Position numbers and translations under genes: made by a program. Shown piece by piece: positions 24,807 to 33,760 of a stretch of DNA of 64,000 nucleotides (its first letter is position 1; every line of letters starts with the position of its first letter). The stretch lies in the NCBI RefSeq assembly GCF_030315975.1, contig NZ_JASXSZ010000007.1:1-64000 (forward strand). Direction: 5' to 3'. The notes below the pieces were generated by a model. That model saw only the letters and a program-made list of their open reading frames with translations, was not told where the DNA came from and did no database searches. This DNA comes from Microbacterium candidum. Its GTDB lineage: Bacteria > Actinomycetota > Actinomycetes > Actinomycetales > Microbacteriaceae.

Positions 24807-27125
24807 ATGCGCCAGAAGCGCGCTCTTGCGGTCGTGGTCACGACCGCTTTTCTGGTGGCCGGAGGCATCGCCACGATGTCACCGGCAGTCGCGAGCCCCG
24901 CGCTCGCGCCTGCGACGGTCCCCGCCGCCGCATCCGGTTGCCAGCTCGGCAACGGCGTCCAGCACGTCATCACCCTCGTCTTCGACAACGTGCACTTCAC
25001 CCGCGACAACCCGAACGTCCCGTCCGACCTCGAGCAGATGCCGAATCTGCTGAGCTTCCTCAAGAAGTACGGAACGGTGTTCTCCAACGTCCACACGCCC
25101 CTCATCGCGCACACCGCCGACGACTCGCTCTCGATCTACACGGGTCTCTACGGCGACCGTCACGGACAGCCCCTCACCAACAGCTACAAGACGTACAACC
25201 CGAACGGGACGACCGATCCGGCGACGTCGTTCGCGTACTGGACGAGCCCCGTCGTGGACACCGCCGGTACGCCGGCGTCCGGGCACGACAGCTCTCCGAC
25301 GATGACGTACTCGGCGACCGTGCCGGCCACCGGCCATGGGACGACGACCCCCGCGCCGTGGGTTCCGTTCACGCGCGCCGGCTGCTCGGTCGGCGACTTC
25401 TCGACCGCCAACATGGTGCTCGAGAACACGAGGCAGGACATCTCGACGGTCTTCGGCCCGAATTCTCCCGAGGTCGCGCAGCTGAATGCCGACTCCGACC
25501 CCTTCAAGGACACGGAGGTCGCCGATTACATCGGCGTGGCCGTCCACTGCGCGCAGGGCGACAGCCTGTGTGCCGGCGCCCACGGAGTGACCGACGCGCT
25601 GCCGACCGAGCCGGGCGGCTACAACGGGTACCAGGCGGTGTTCGGTGCGAAGTACGTCGCGCCGATCCTCGGAGCCGGAACCCCGAACCTCTCGCACAAC
25701 GGATATGCGGTGACGAACTCGTTCGGAAACCTCGTCGACGAGTCCGGCAAGCAGATCAACGGGCAGTTTGTGGGCAGCCATCCCGGATTCCCCGGGTTCA
25801 GCCCGACGGCGACGCAGAGCCTCGCCTACATCGCGGACATGCAGGAGGCCGGCATCCCTGTCACGTACGGCTACATCTCGGACATCCACGAGAAGAAGGC
25901 GGGGAACCCCACGGTCTGCACCACCGCGACGGCGACGTCATCAGGCAAGGCTGTGGGTCCCGGTGACGCGTGCTCCGTCTCGAACGCTGCGGCGTACGAC
26001 CAGGCGTTCGCGCAGTTCTTCGCGCGTCTGCAGGCGGATGGCATCACCCCGGCGAACACCGTGTTCCAGATCAGCGCCGAGGAGAACGACCAGTTCTCCG
26101 GAGCGAACACGGGTCTCGCGCAGACGCCGACGCCGTCGACCTGCGACGGCGTGTCGGTCGCCTGCCAGTATGCGGCGGGTCAGGTCGGCGAGCTGCAGGC
26201 CAACATCAAGGGTCTCCTCTCGACGACCGCGAGTGCGGGCACCCCGTTCGACATCGAGCCGCAGGGCGCCTCGATCTACGTGCACGGTCAGCCGGGCGCC
26301 GACGACCCGGCGACCCGTCAGCTCGAGCGCGATACGGCCGCGATGACCGCCGACAACGTCTTCAGCGGAGCACAGAACGAGCACATCGTGAAGTACCAGG
26401 CGGATGCTGTCGAGCAGCGGGTCCTGCATATGCAGACGAATGATCCGCTCCGGACGCCCACGTTCACGATGTTCCCGATGCCGGACTACTTCTTCGCGAC
26501 TTCCGGTGCGAACGTCAGTGTCAACAGCAGCTTCGCGTGGAACCACGGGTACTACTCGCCGAACATCGACGTCACGTGGGCCGCCTTCGCCGGCAAGGGC
26601 GTCGTCGCAGCCGGCGTCGACGGTCCGCAGCCGGCCGAGGGCAACGAAGCGAGCGACCCGACCTCCACACGGACGGTCCCGCAGGCCAGCCTGAAGGGCA
26701 CATGGGTCGAGGAGACCGACCTGCGCCCGACGCTGCTGTCCCTCACGGGTCTCAGCGACGACTATCTGAGCGATGGCAGCCCGATCGTCCCTGCGCTGGC
26801 CTCCGCTCCGGGGGCGCTCGTCGGGGTCGACGGGCTCCGCGTGCTGTACCAGCAGATCAACTCGAGCGTCGGAGCCTTCGCGACCGACACGCTCATCGCC
26901 GAATCGCGCGCGCTCGCGAGCGGGTCGGCGATGGATGACAGCCAGTACGCCCAGACCGCGGCGACGCTCGCCGACCTCGCCGATCACCGCGATCGCGTGG
27001 CGGCCCAGATGAAGCAGGTGCTCGCGGCGGCGGCCGCGGGTGCGATGCCGTCGCACGGCACGCTGACTTCGCTGTCGGCGCAGGCGACCGCACTGCTCCG
27101 TCAGGCGGCGACCCTGGCGGGCTGA
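24807..27125 (+). CDS. Secreted alkaline-phosphatase-superfamily (phosphoesterase-like) protein
   Basis: 772 aa with a Sec signal peptide (positive start MRQKR, hydrophobic core to about residue 25, cleavage near AVA-SPA). The mature start reads HVITLVFDNVHFTRDNPN...PNLLSFLKKYGTVFSNVHTPL...SLSIYTGLYGDRHG, resembling the N-terminal core of alkaline-phosphatase/sulfatase-fold enzymes, with a later DEST-like EENDQF and LRPTLLSLTGL. I cannot align a standard catalytic nucleophile with certainty, so the substrate is unknown. GGAGG precedes the ATG by six bases. It is large, has few internal Cys, and is transcribed alone. Confidence 0.75.
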   Translation: MRQKRALAVVVTTAFLVAGGIATMSPAVASPALAPATVPAAASGCQLGNGVQHVITLVFDNVHFTRDNPNVPSDLEQMPNLLSFLKKYGTVFSNVHTPLIAHTADDSLSIYTGLYGDRHGQPLTNSYKTYNPNGTTDPATSFAYWTSPVVDTAGTPASGHDSSPTMTYSATVPATGHGTTTPAPWVPFTRAGCSVGDFSTANMVLENTRQDISTVFGPNSPEVAQLNADSDPFKDTEVADYIGVAVHCAQGDSLCAGAHGVTDALPTEPGGYNGYQAVFGAKYVAPILGAGTPNLSHNGYAVTNSFGNLVDESGKQINGQFVGSHPGFPGFSPTATQSLAYIADMQEAGIPVTYGYISDIHEKKAGNPTVCTTATATSSGKAVGPGDACSVSNAAAYDQAFAQFFARLQADGITPANTVFQISAEENDQFSGANTGLAQTPTPSTCDGVSVACQYAAGQVGELQANIKGLLSTTASAGTPFDIEPQGASIYVHGQPGADDPATRQLERDTAAMTADNVFSGAQNEHIVKYQADAVEQRVLHMQTNDPLRTPTFTMFPMPDYFFATSGANVSVNSSFAWNHGYYSPNIDVTWAAFAGKGVVAAGVDGPQPAEGNEASDPTSTRTVPQASLKGTWVEETDLRPTLLSLTGLSDDYLSDGSPIVPALASAPGALVGVDGLRVLYQQINSSVGAFATDTLIAESRALASGSAMDDSQYAQTAATLADLADHRDRVAAQMKQVLAAAAAGAMPSHGTLTSLSAQATALLRQAATLAG

Positions 27126-27134
27126 GAGGCGACA

Positions 27135-27169
27135 CGGATGCGGGCGGGCTCCGGCTCGACCCGCATCCG
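27135..27169 (+). terminator. GC hairpin after the phosphoesterase-like gene
   Basis: CGGATGCGGG (27135-27144) pairs perfectly with CCCGCATCCG (27160-27169), loop 15 nt, starting nine bases after the stop. No T-run follows. Confidence 0.6.
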
Positions 27170-27195
27170 CGCCCTCACCGTGATCCGGCCGGCGC

Positions 27196-27201
27196 TACGA
27201 T
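27196..27201 (+). promoter_or_regulatory. -10 box (TACGAT) of a probable leaderless promoter
   Basis: TACGAT is six bases before the GTG at 27208 with no ribosome binding site. Confidence 0.45.
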
Positions 27202-27207
27202 CGCCCC

Positions 27208-27606
27208 GTGGACGCTTTCCGACGGGCGGTCGAAGCCCGTGATCTCGACACCATCCGCGATCTCCTCGCCGACGACGTCGTCTTCCGGAGTCCGGTCGCT
27301 CACAAGCCCTACCCGGGCAAGGCGATCACGTTCGCCATCTTGCGGCACGTCATCGAGGTCTTCCAGGACTTCACCTATCTCCGACACATCGGGGCGGTGG
27401 ATGCGGTGGACCACGCCCTCGTCTTCACCGCTCGCGTGCGCGACAAGGAGCTGACCGGCTGCGACTTCCTCCACCTCGACGAGGACGGGCGCATCGACGA
27501 CTTCATGGTGATGGTGCGTCCGCTGAGCGCCGCTGTCGCCCTCTCGGAGGAGATGGCCGCGCGCTTCGATCAGATCCAGCGCGACGCTCAGGCCTCCGGT
27601 CTCTGA
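27208..27606 (+). CDS. SnoaL/NTF2-like fold protein
   Basis: 132 aa. The pattern FRRAVEARDLDTIRDLLADDVVFRSPV, then a central helix and four strands ending in DEDGRIDDFMVMVRPL, matches the NTF2-like superfamily (SnoaL type). Such proteins are small isomerases, hydrolases or ligand binders; none can be chosen here. It is a single-gene unit convergent with the ABC exporter. Confidence 0.8.
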   Translation: MDAFRRAVEARDLDTIRDLLADDVVFRSPVAHKPYPGKAITFAILRHVIEVFQDFTYLRHIGAVDAVDHALVFTARVRDKELTGCDFLHLDEDGRIDDFMVMVRPLSAAVALSEEMAARFDQIQRDAQASGL

Positions 27607-27618
27607 GCCGGGACCCGT

Positions 27619-28467
27619 TCAGCTCAAGATGTCCTTCGTCGTGAAACGGCCGATCGCGAGTGCGCCGAAGATCACGACGTAGGCCGCCTGCAGCCACGCG
27701 TTCTGGGCGTACGAGTCGAACAGGATGGGGCTGCGCAGCAGATCGGCGAAGCTCAGCCACAGGTGCGTCGGCAGGTAGGGATGGATGGCGTCGAACTGCG
27801 GCAGCTGGTCGAGCACCTGCGATACCCCGGCGACGACGACGGTCGCCGCCATCGCCCCGACGGGCATCGACGTGAGCGTCGAGATGAACAGGCCGATCGC
27901 GCACAGGCCGAGCAGCGAGATCGCCGCATAGCCCGCGAGCAGCAGCACGCGGCCGAACGCGTCCGCGAGACCGACCGTGTCTCCCGACAGCAGCGTCACG
28001 GGTCCGATCGGGAACAGGGCCGCGCCCGCCGCGACCCCGCCGATCACGATCGCGAGCACCGCCGCGACCGTGAACACGCCGCTCGAGACGAACTTCACCG
28101 CGAGGAGCCGCGTTCGCCCGACGGGCGCGATCAGCAGGTAGCGCAGCGTTCCGAAGTTCGCCTCGCCGGCGATCGTGTCGCCGGCGACGACGGACACGGT
28201 GAGCGGCAGGAAGAGCGGGATCGACACGGTCAGCGCCGTGAAGACGACGAACAGACCGTTGTCGGTGATGCTGCCGAGGAATGCGGGCCCGCGGCCGCGT
28301 GAGCCCGCTCCGGTGAGCTTGACGGCCACGGCGATGAGCACCGGGACGAGGGCGAGCGCGACGAGCATCACGATCGTCCGCCAGCGCCGGAACACCGTCA
28401 GCAGCTCCGATCCGAGCAGCGCGAACGGCCGCCGGTGGCCGCCCGCCACCACCTCACCCGTCGACAT
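27619..28467 (-). CDS. ABC-2 type exporter permease
   Basis: 282 aa with six hydrophobic segments: about residues 32-52, 85-110, 128-155, 165-190, 200-225 and 255-275. A large loop follows the first helix. It is the usual layout of ABC-2 membrane subunits. The start overlaps the upstream ATPase gene by 14 bases. The substrate is not known; the pair and the LolA-like protein upstream form one operon. Confidence 0.85.
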   Translation of the reverse strand: MSTGEVVAGGHRRPFALLGSELLTVFRRWRTIVMLVALALVPVLIAVAVKLTGAGSRGRGPAFLGSITDNGLFVVFTALTVSIPLFLPLTVSVVAGDTIAGEANFGTLRYLLIAPVGRTRLLAVKFVSSGVFTVAAVLAIVIGGVAAGAALFPIGPVTLLSGDTVGLADAFGRVLLLAGYAAISLLGLCAIGLFISTLTSMPVGAMAATVVVAGVSQVLDQLPQFDAIHPYLPTHLWLSFADLLRSPILFDSYAQNAWLQAAYVVIFGALAIGRFTTKDILS

Positions 28468-29446
28468 CGAAGCCCTCGCCGGTCAGCTCGACGAACCGCT
28501 CCTCGAGGCTCGCGCCCGACACGGCGATGCCGCGCACGCGCACCCCGTCCCCGACGAGGGCGGAGGTGACGGCCTCGACTTCGAGTCCGTCCGGAAGCAC
28601 CGCATCCAGTTCGTCCGCGCTCGTGCGTTCGGCATCCATTCCGAGTCTGCGGAGGGTGGATGCGGCGGCCTCCGCATCCGGGGTCCGCACGTGCACGCGC
28701 GGGGCGCCCGCAGCGCGCAGGTCGTCGAGGGTTCCGCTCGTGACGAGCCGACCCGAGCGCATCACCGCGACGTGGGTGCACACCTGCTCGATCTCGCTCA
28801 GGAGATGGCTGGAGAGGAACACCGTCGTGCCGTCGTCCGCGAGCGAGCGGATGAGGGAGCGCACCTCGCGCGTCCCCTGCGGGTCGAGTCCGTTCGTCGG
28901 CTCGTCGAGGACGAGCAGGTCGCGCGGGCCGAGAAGGGCTGCGGCGAGTCCCAGGCGCTGCTTCATGCCGAGCGAGTATGCGCCGGCCTTCTTGCCGGCG
29001 GCAGCCCCCAGCCCGACGCGGTCGAGCGCCCGATGGACCCTGGCGGCGCGCGTCGACCGCGACGAGGTCGGGTCGGCCGCGTCGAAGCGCGCGAGGTTGG
29101 CCGCACCGGACAGGAACGGCGCGAACGCCGGACCCTCGACGAGGGCGCCGACCCGGGGCAGCACTGTCGAGCCCGCACGGGGCATGTCGCCGCCGAGAAG
29201 CCGGATGTCGCCTGCCGTCGGCGACGCAAGACCGAGCAGCATGCGGATCGTCGTCGTCTTTCCCGATCCGTTCGGGCCCAGGAACCCGAAGACCGCGCCG
29301 CGGGGAACCTCGAGATCGAGGCCGTCGACCGCCGCGCGTCCGCCGGAGCGACGGAACCGCTTGGTCAGTCCGCGCGTGACGATCGCCGCGTCGGCGACCG
29401 GCGTGGTGGGCGGGGCGGAGGGGATGCCGGTGGCGGTGTCCGTCAC
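28454..29446 (-). CDS. ABC exporter ATP-binding protein
   Basis: 330 aa, DrrA/CcmA-like ATPase. Walker A GPNGSGKTTT, signature YSLGMKQRLG, Walker B LLVLDEPTNG, and switch His in FLSSHLLSEIEQ. A C-terminal domain of about 90 residues follows. GTG 29446 is preferred because it begins seven bases after the upstream gene; an in-frame ATG at 29518 would overlap that gene and adds a Pro/Ser-rich lead. Confidence 0.88.
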   Translation of the reverse strand: MTDTATGIPSAPPTTPVADAAIVTRGLTKRFRRSGGRAAVDGLDLEVPRGAVFGFLGPNGSGKTTTIRMLLGLASPTAGDIRLLGGDMPRAGSTVLPRVGALVEGPAFAPFLSGAANLARFDAADPTSSRSTRAARVHRALDRVGLGAAAGKKAGAYSLGMKQRLGLAAALLGPRDLLVLDEPTNGLDPQGTREVRSLIRSLADDGTTVFLSSHLLSEIEQVCTHVAVMRSGRLVTSGTLDDLRAAGAPRVHVRTPDAEAAASTLRRLGMDAERTSADELDAVLPDGLEVEAVTSALVGDGVRVRGIAVSGASLEERFVELTGEGFDVDG

Positions 29447-29453
29447 CGGTCGG

Positions 29454-30509
29454 TCACTTCGCGGCGGCGAGCAGGGTGGATGCCGGGACGGCGCCGGCGA
29501 GGACGGTCCCGTCGTCACGGAGGTAGATTGTGAACAGCGAGGTCTGCAGCATCCGCCCGCCGTTCACCTTCTGCGTGAGCTCGTTCAGGAGTGCGGCGCT
29601 CTTCGGGTCGAGGCCCGCAGTCCCCGTGCCGGCTGTCGTCTTCACGATCGTCGTCCAGCCGGAGCCGATCACGGTCGGCTTCTGGGCGTCGGTCTTCTCG
29701 GGGCGCATGCTGTGCGGAGTCGCGGTCGGCAGGTCGAGGTTCTTGACGCTCGTCCCCTTCGGCGGCGTGAACGCGAAGACGTCGGCGCCCGGCTGCGAGA
29801 AGTCGATGGTGCTGAACGCGACCCGGACGGCGGCGGTCGACTGGCCGCGCGCGTCGATCCGGACGGCGAGCGGCACGCCGCTCTGCGCGTCGACCGTGAT
29901 GACGGCGTCGCCGACGAGCGTGGCCGAGGTGCGCGGCGCCAGCTTCAGGTCGTACACGCCGTGACCGAGGTACGTGCCGGTCGAGACGGTGACAGCGGTG
30001 CTGGGCGTGATCGAGGAGATGAACCGGTCGGCGAGCGCTGCGGGGGTCGTGGCCTGCGGCATCCCGCTCTTCTCATGGCCGGATGCGGTCACGTGCATCG
30101 CCGTGTGCGCGGAGGCGTCGTACGTCCACACCGACGTGCCGTTGCGGATGAGATCGCGTTCGCTGAGCGTGTCGAGCAGCTGGACGCGCTGCTTCGTCTC
30201 GCCGTCGACGTACACCTGCGCCTTGTGCGAACCGGTCACGAGCTCGAGGACGCTCGACGCGTCGAAGCCGCTCGAGGATCGCGGGGACGACATGGACGAC
30301 GGCAGCTGCGGCAGTCCGAGATCGGAGGTCTGCTCGACCGTGCCGGAGTAGTGGGCGCCGTGGCTTCCCGCGATGAGCGTCAGCACCTGGGCTGGGGTCT
30401 TGGCCGGCGGCGGCGATCCGGCATCGGCGATCGCCGGTACGGCGACGACGCCGGCGACGACGACGATCGGCGCGACGATCGCAGGAATCCAGGCTCTGCG
30501 CAGCGGCAT
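29454..30509 (-). CDS. LolA/DUF2092-like exported lipid-carrier-fold protein
   Basis: 351 aa. The signal peptide covers residues 1-30 (MPLRRAWIPAIVAPIVVVAG). The mature part has a LolA-like layout: a helix PAQVLTLIAGSHGAHYSGTVEQTSD, repeated beta strands, then AVRVAFSTIDFSQPGADVFAFTPPKG, a phrase common in actinobacterial LolA-like proteins. It sits upstream of an ABC ATPase and permease and may sense or carry lipid for that system, which is inference. GGGAGG precedes ATG 30509; the in-frame ATG at 30542 lacks this. Confidence 0.75.
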   Translation of the reverse strand: MPLRRAWIPAIVAPIVVVAGVVAVPAIADAGSPPPAKTPAQVLTLIAGSHGAHYSGTVEQTSDLGLPQLPSSMSSPRSSSGFDASSVLELVTGSHKAQVYVDGETKQRVQLLDTLSERDLIRNGTSVWTYDASAHTAMHVTASGHEKSGMPQATTPAALADRFISSITPSTAVTVSTGTYLGHGVYDLKLAPRTSATLVGDAVITVDAQSGVPLAVRIDARGQSTAAVRVAFSTIDFSQPGADVFAFTPPKGTSVKNLDLPTATPHSMRPEKTDAQKPTVIGSGWTTIVKTTAGTGTAGLDPKSAALLNELTQKVNGGRMLQTSLFTIYLRDDGTVLAGAVPASTLLAAAK

Positions 30510-30557
30510 CCGGATGCACCTCCCGGGGCGGCCGGGAAGCACCGCCCCACGTTCGTG

Positions 30558-30563
30558 AGTCTA
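30558..30563 (-). promoter_or_regulatory. -10 box (TAGACT) of the LolA-like/ABC operon
   Basis: TAGACT on the minus strand, 48 bases before the ATG at 30509. No convincing -35. The remaining 30564-30755 stretch shows no other gene or clear element. Confidence 0.35.
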
Positions 30564-30755
30564 AGTCGGCTTCCCCGCGGGTGGGCTGGGCGTTCTCTGT
30601 GTCAGAGCTTTTCCGTACGACGAAGAGCATCGCGCCGCGTCGTCCGGTTCCGCGCCCGGAGCGTGATCGGATACCGCCCGGGCGCGGTCGGTGCGGCTGT
30701 CTCAACGGCGGGAGAGTTCGCGCGCCAACCACTCGCCGGATGGGTCGGGCGGCGG

Positions 30756-30761
30756 TACTCT
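30756..30761 (+). promoter_or_regulatory. -10 box (TACTCT) of a probable leaderless promoter
   Basis: TACTCT is six bases before the ATG at 30768; no ribosome binding site. Confidence 0.4.
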
Positions 30762-30767
30762 CACGTC

Positions 30768-31163
30768 ATGAGCGACGGCGAGGGCACTCGTGAAGACCCG
30801 TGGCGGCTTCGGACGGCACCGGGAACGAGCGAATACACGATGTACCGCGATGGGGACGAGCTCGTCTGCCAGGTCGGGTCCACGACCCTGAAATACCAGG
30901 CCCGGGCGATCGACGACCTCGCGGCATGGCTGCGCGACCAGGGCGACTGGGTTCCGCTCGGCGCGGCCGACGAGCAGAAGCCGGCCGCCGACGACACGGT
31001 CGAGGCGTTCGGACGCGCGGAGGACAACCCGGTCGGCGGCTGGTACGGGCTTCGCAAGGGGTACCGAGGCCGCTTCGGGATGTATCTGCCGCCGCTGCTC
31101 GAGCAGCTCGGGCTCGTCGAGCTCGAGCACAACGCGCGCAACAACCGCGTCCGCGCGATCTGA
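30768..31163 (+). CDS. Conserved small actinobacterial protein (DUF6855-like)
   Basis: 131 aa, soluble. It begins MSDGEGTREDPWRLRTAPGT and includes LKYQARAIDDLAAWLRDQGDWVPLG and NPVGGWYGLRKGYRGRFG. These phrases are strongly conserved among actinobacterial small proteins of unknown function, which I recall as DUF6855. No catalytic motif is evident. It is convergent with the DUF4406 gene, only one base apart. Confidence 0.75.
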   Translation: MSDGEGTREDPWRLRTAPGTSEYTMYRDGDELVCQVGSTTLKYQARAIDDLAAWLRDQGDWVPLGAADEQKPAADDTVEAFGRAEDNPVGGWYGLRKGYRGRFGMYLPPLLEQLGLVELEHNARNNRVRAI

Positions 31164-31164
31164 G

Positions 31165-31533
31165 TCAGGCCGCGCGCGGGATCTCTTCGAGGGAGCGGTA
31201 CACCGGGATGCCGCGCAACTGCGCGATCGCGACATCCTGATCTGCTCCGCGCGATGCCCCCGGCAGCCGCAGCACCGCGTCGCAGTGCTGGAGGAGACGT
31301 TCGGCCGTCGGGTACATGACCTCGGACGCGAGCGGGTCGTTCGGCCCGCTCGCACCGGCGCTCGCGAGCACGGGGAGGGCGACCCACTCGCCGATCATCG
31401 GAATGTGACCTGCCTGGAAGATCGGCCAGGCGGCCTCCTCGAGGCGCTTGAGGTTCTGCGCCATCAGTTCGGAGTCGCCGCCGGTGCCGGATGCGTACGG
31501 TCCTGCGATCAAGATCATCATCGGTGCCTTCAT
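31165..31533 (-). CDS. DUF4406 (nucleoside 2-deoxyribosyltransferase-like) protein
   Basis: 122 aa. The start MILIAGPYASG and the segments GHIPMIGEWVALP and CDAVLRLPGASRGADQDVAIAQLRGIPVY match DUF4406, a Rossmann-like group related to nucleoside 2-deoxyribosyltransferases. It is divergent from a DeoR regulator with only 48 bases between, so it may be that regulator's target. Confidence 0.8.
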   Translation of the reverse strand: MKAPMMILIAGPYASGTGGDSELMAQNLKRLEEAAWPIFQAGHIPMIGEWVALPVLASAGASGPNDPLASEVMYPTAERLLQHCDAVLRLPGASRGADQDVAIAQLRGIPVYRSLEEIPRAA

Positions 31534-31540
31534 TGTCGGT

Positions 31541-31582
31541 ACACTACCGGAAGAAACGTGCACAATTCGGAAGGAACCGGAA
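31541..31582. promoter_or_regulatory. Shared promoter and DeoR-type direct repeats
   Basis: On the minus strand TAGTGT (31546-31541) is seven bases before the DUF4406 ATG, so that gene is probably leaderless. On the plus strand CGGAAG occurs at 31548 and again at 31568, two helical turns apart, with CGGAA at 31578. DeoR-family proteins often bind such direct repeats, so this may be the autoregulatory site. The second repeat doubles as the ribosome binding site of deoR. Confidence 0.45.
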
Positions 31583-32337
31583 TGCTGGCCGCCGCGCGCA
31601 GGGACCTGCTCCTCGAAAGACTCCGACAGGACGGGCGGATCGTCGCGAAGGACATGGCGGCGGAGCTCGGCCTCTCCGAGGACAGCATCCGCCGCGATCT
31701 GCGCGAGATGGATGCCGCGGGCCTTGCGGTGCGCGTGTACGGCGGCGCACTTCCCGCATCCCCAGCCGTCGGCGACTATGCGACGCGGACCGAGGTCGCG
31801 ATCGAGAGCAAGCGCCGCGTCGCCGCCGCCGCCGTGGCACTCATGCGGCCTGGCAGCACTGTGATCCTCGACGGTGGCACGACCGCGCTCGAGATGGTCC
31901 GTGCGCTGCCGACGACGTGGCAGGGCGCGATCGTCACGCACAGTCCGACCGTCGCCGCCTCTCTTCTGGCCCACGACGCCGACGTCCTGCTGATCGGCGG
32001 ACGGCTGTTCAAGCACTCCGCCGTCGCATGCGGTGCCGCAGCCGTCGAAGCCGCGAACCGGGTCAGTGCCGACCAGTTCTTCCTCGGTGTCACCGGCGTC
32101 CACGCTGCGGCCGGCCTGACAACCGGTGACCCCGACGAGGCGGCCATGAAGCGGGCGCTCGCCGCGCGTGCGGCCGAGACGTATGTCCTGGCGAGCGAGG
32201 AGAAGATCGGAGCGGCCTCTCGCCACAGCGTGCTGTCGCTCGACTCGGTCGCCGGAGTCATCACGGACGCAGGCTCCGAAGAGCCGGCGCTGCGCGAGCT
32301 CGTGGCGATCGGGGTCCCGCTCGTGACCGCGCGGTGA
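31582..32337 (+). CDS. DeoR-family transcriptional regulator
   Basis: 251 aa. The N-terminal DeoR helix-turn-helix is clear (RRDLLLERLRQDGRIVAKDMAAELGLSEDSIRRDLREMDAAG), followed by the sugar-phosphate-binding domain with ILDGGTTALEM, DVLLIGGRLFKHS and DQFFLGVTG. Members sense phosphorylated sugars or nucleosides. The neighbouring divergent DUF4406 gene would fit a nucleoside-related signal. Confidence 0.92.
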   Translation: MLAAARRDLLLERLRQDGRIVAKDMAAELGLSEDSIRRDLREMDAAGLAVRVYGGALPASPAVGDYATRTEVAIESKRRVAAAAVALMRPGSTVILDGGTTALEMVRALPTTWQGAIVTHSPTVAASLLAHDADVLLIGGRLFKHSAVACGAAAVEAANRVSADQFFLGVTGVHAAAGLTTGDPDEAAMKRALAARAAETYVLASEEKIGAASRHSVLSLDSVAGVITDAGSEEPALRELVAIGVPLVTAR

Positions 32338-32370
32338 CGTTCGCGACCTCGCGGGCGGACGTGGCGTCCC

Positions 32371-32384
32371 CCCAGATTTCTGGG
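32371..32384. promoter_or_regulatory. Short palindrome CCCAGATTTCTGGG
   Basis: A perfect 6+6 palindrome with a two-base centre, about 35 bases after deoR. It could be a weak terminator stem or an operator for the LuxR gene downstream. Confidence 0.3.
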
Positions 32385-32487
32385 ATATTTCCATCGAATG
32401 GATGCACTCCGCGCAGGTGCGGCGATAGCGTGTGAGTGCGCAGTCGCGACGAGCGCCGTCCGAGATCTGGGGAATCGGCCGGCGTCG

Positions 32488-32526
32488 CGAGACCGGTCCC
32501 GGAACCCATCCCTGGGACCGGTCTCG
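32488..32526. repeat. Strong inverted repeat upstream of LuxR gene
   Basis: CGAGACCGGTCCC (32488-32500) and GGGACCGGTCTCG (32514-32526) are perfect 13-bp arms with a 13-nt loop. It lies 60 bases before the LuxR-family ATG and may be an extragenic palindrome or a regulatory hairpin. Confidence 0.6.
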
Positions 32527-32586
32527 ACACCCTTCTGGCGACGTAGGGCCATAGCGCGCGCACAGGATCGGGAGCACACTGTCCAC

Positions 32587-33681
32587 ATGGTCGGCTCTGG
32601 GGAGCTCGCATCAGCGCGCGACGGCATCGAACAGCTCTCGCGCGCGCGGATGCGTCCGGGGGAGCTGCTGCGGGAGGCGGCCGCCGTCGTCCAGCAGGTG
32701 GTCCCGTCGGTGGCCGGATGCCTCGCGACCCTCGACCCCGCGACGGCGATCATCACCGGGGTCGCGAAGGAGGGCGCCCTCGCGGGGCACAACGAGGCCG
32801 ACGCCCACTGGGCGCAGATCGAGTACGGCGGCGACGACCCGACGGCGATGCGCACGCTCGTGGTGCGGCGACGCACGGCGGTGGGTGTCCGCAATGAGTT
32901 CGGCGGCGAGGCGGAGCGCTCGCTGCGCATGGCGGAGCTCCTCGTCCCGCAGTTCGGCTTCCACGACGAGGCGCGCGTCGTGTTCGCGGACTCCACCGGC
33001 GCGTGGGGATCGATGGCGATGTTCCGCGGATCGGACGATCCCGCGTTCGCGCCCGACGAGGTGGACTTCCTCGCCGCCATCGCGCCCGCGATGACCCGCG
33101 GCATCCGTTCCGGCCTGCTCGCGGACCCGGTCGACCCGGACGCCGAGCCCGTGCACGGCTCGGGCGTCATCATCCTGGACGCGACGGACCGCGTGGTCCG
33201 CACGACGCCATGGGCGCAGGAGCAGCTCGCACGGCTCGCACCCGGGCCCGTCACCGTCGACCCGCTCACGATCGTGCATTCGCTCGTCGGCCGGGTGCGC
33301 CGCAGCGCCGGTGACCCGACGGCCCCGCCCGCGCGCGTGCGGGTGCGCGCGACGGACGGATCGTGGCTCGTGCTGTGTGCCACGCCGCTGAACGGCGGCC
33401 ACGGGGAGGACGTCGTCGTGACGATCGAGGAGGCGCGACCGCACGACGTCGTCGACCTCGTCGCTGCGGCGTTCGGGCTGACCCTGCGGGAGCGGGATGT
33501 CGTCGACCTCGTGCTGCGCGGAAGCGATACACGCACGATCGCATCGCGGCTCCACCTGTCTCCGTACACCGTGCAGGACCACCTCAAGGCGATCTTCGAC
33601 AAGGCGGGCGTGGCCAGCCGCGGGCAGCTCGTCGCCCGGGTGTACTTCGATCATTACGAGCCCCGGCTGGCTGTTCCGTAG
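32587..33681 (+). CDS. LuxR-family regulator with N-terminal GAF-like region
   Basis: 364 aa. The C-terminal 65 residues are a LuxR/GerE helix-turn-helix (LTLRERDVVDLVLRGSDTRTIASRLHLSPYTVQDHLKAIFDKAG). The N-terminal ~200 residues resemble a GAF sensor as in many actinobacterial orphan LuxR proteins. No partner kinase is present. ATG 32587 is chosen; the upstream in-frame extension crosses the palindromes and is rejected. No clear ribosome binding site. The nearest downstream gene is the PEP mutase/ICL-family enzyme. Confidence 0.85.
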   Translation: MVGSGELASARDGIEQLSRARMRPGELLREAAAVVQQVVPSVAGCLATLDPATAIITGVAKEGALAGHNEADAHWAQIEYGGDDPTAMRTLVVRRRTAVGVRNEFGGEAERSLRMAELLVPQFGFHDEARVVFADSTGAWGSMAMFRGSDDPAFAPDEVDFLAAIAPAMTRGIRSGLLADPVDPDAEPVHGSGVIILDATDRVVRTTPWAQEQLARLAPGPVTVDPLTIVHSLVGRVRRSAGDPTAPPARVRVRATDGSWLVLCATPLNGGHGEDVVVTIEEARPHDVVDLVAAAFGLTLRERDVVDLVLRGSDTRTIASRLHLSPYTVQDHLKAIFDKAGVASRGQLVARVYFDHYEPRLAVP

Positions 33682-33718
33682 GGCGCATCGGCCCCTGGTG
33701 CCCGCCGGTGCGCGGGTG

Positions 33719-33724
33719 TAACGT
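33719..33724 (+). promoter_or_regulatory. -10 box (TAACGT) upstream of the PEPM/ICL gene
   Basis: TAACGT lies 36 bases before the ATG at 33761, with GGGGGAG as ribosome binding site between. -35 not evident. Confidence 0.4.
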
Positions 33725-33760
33725 CGCGCGAAACCGCACCCGATCACTGGGGGAGTCATC

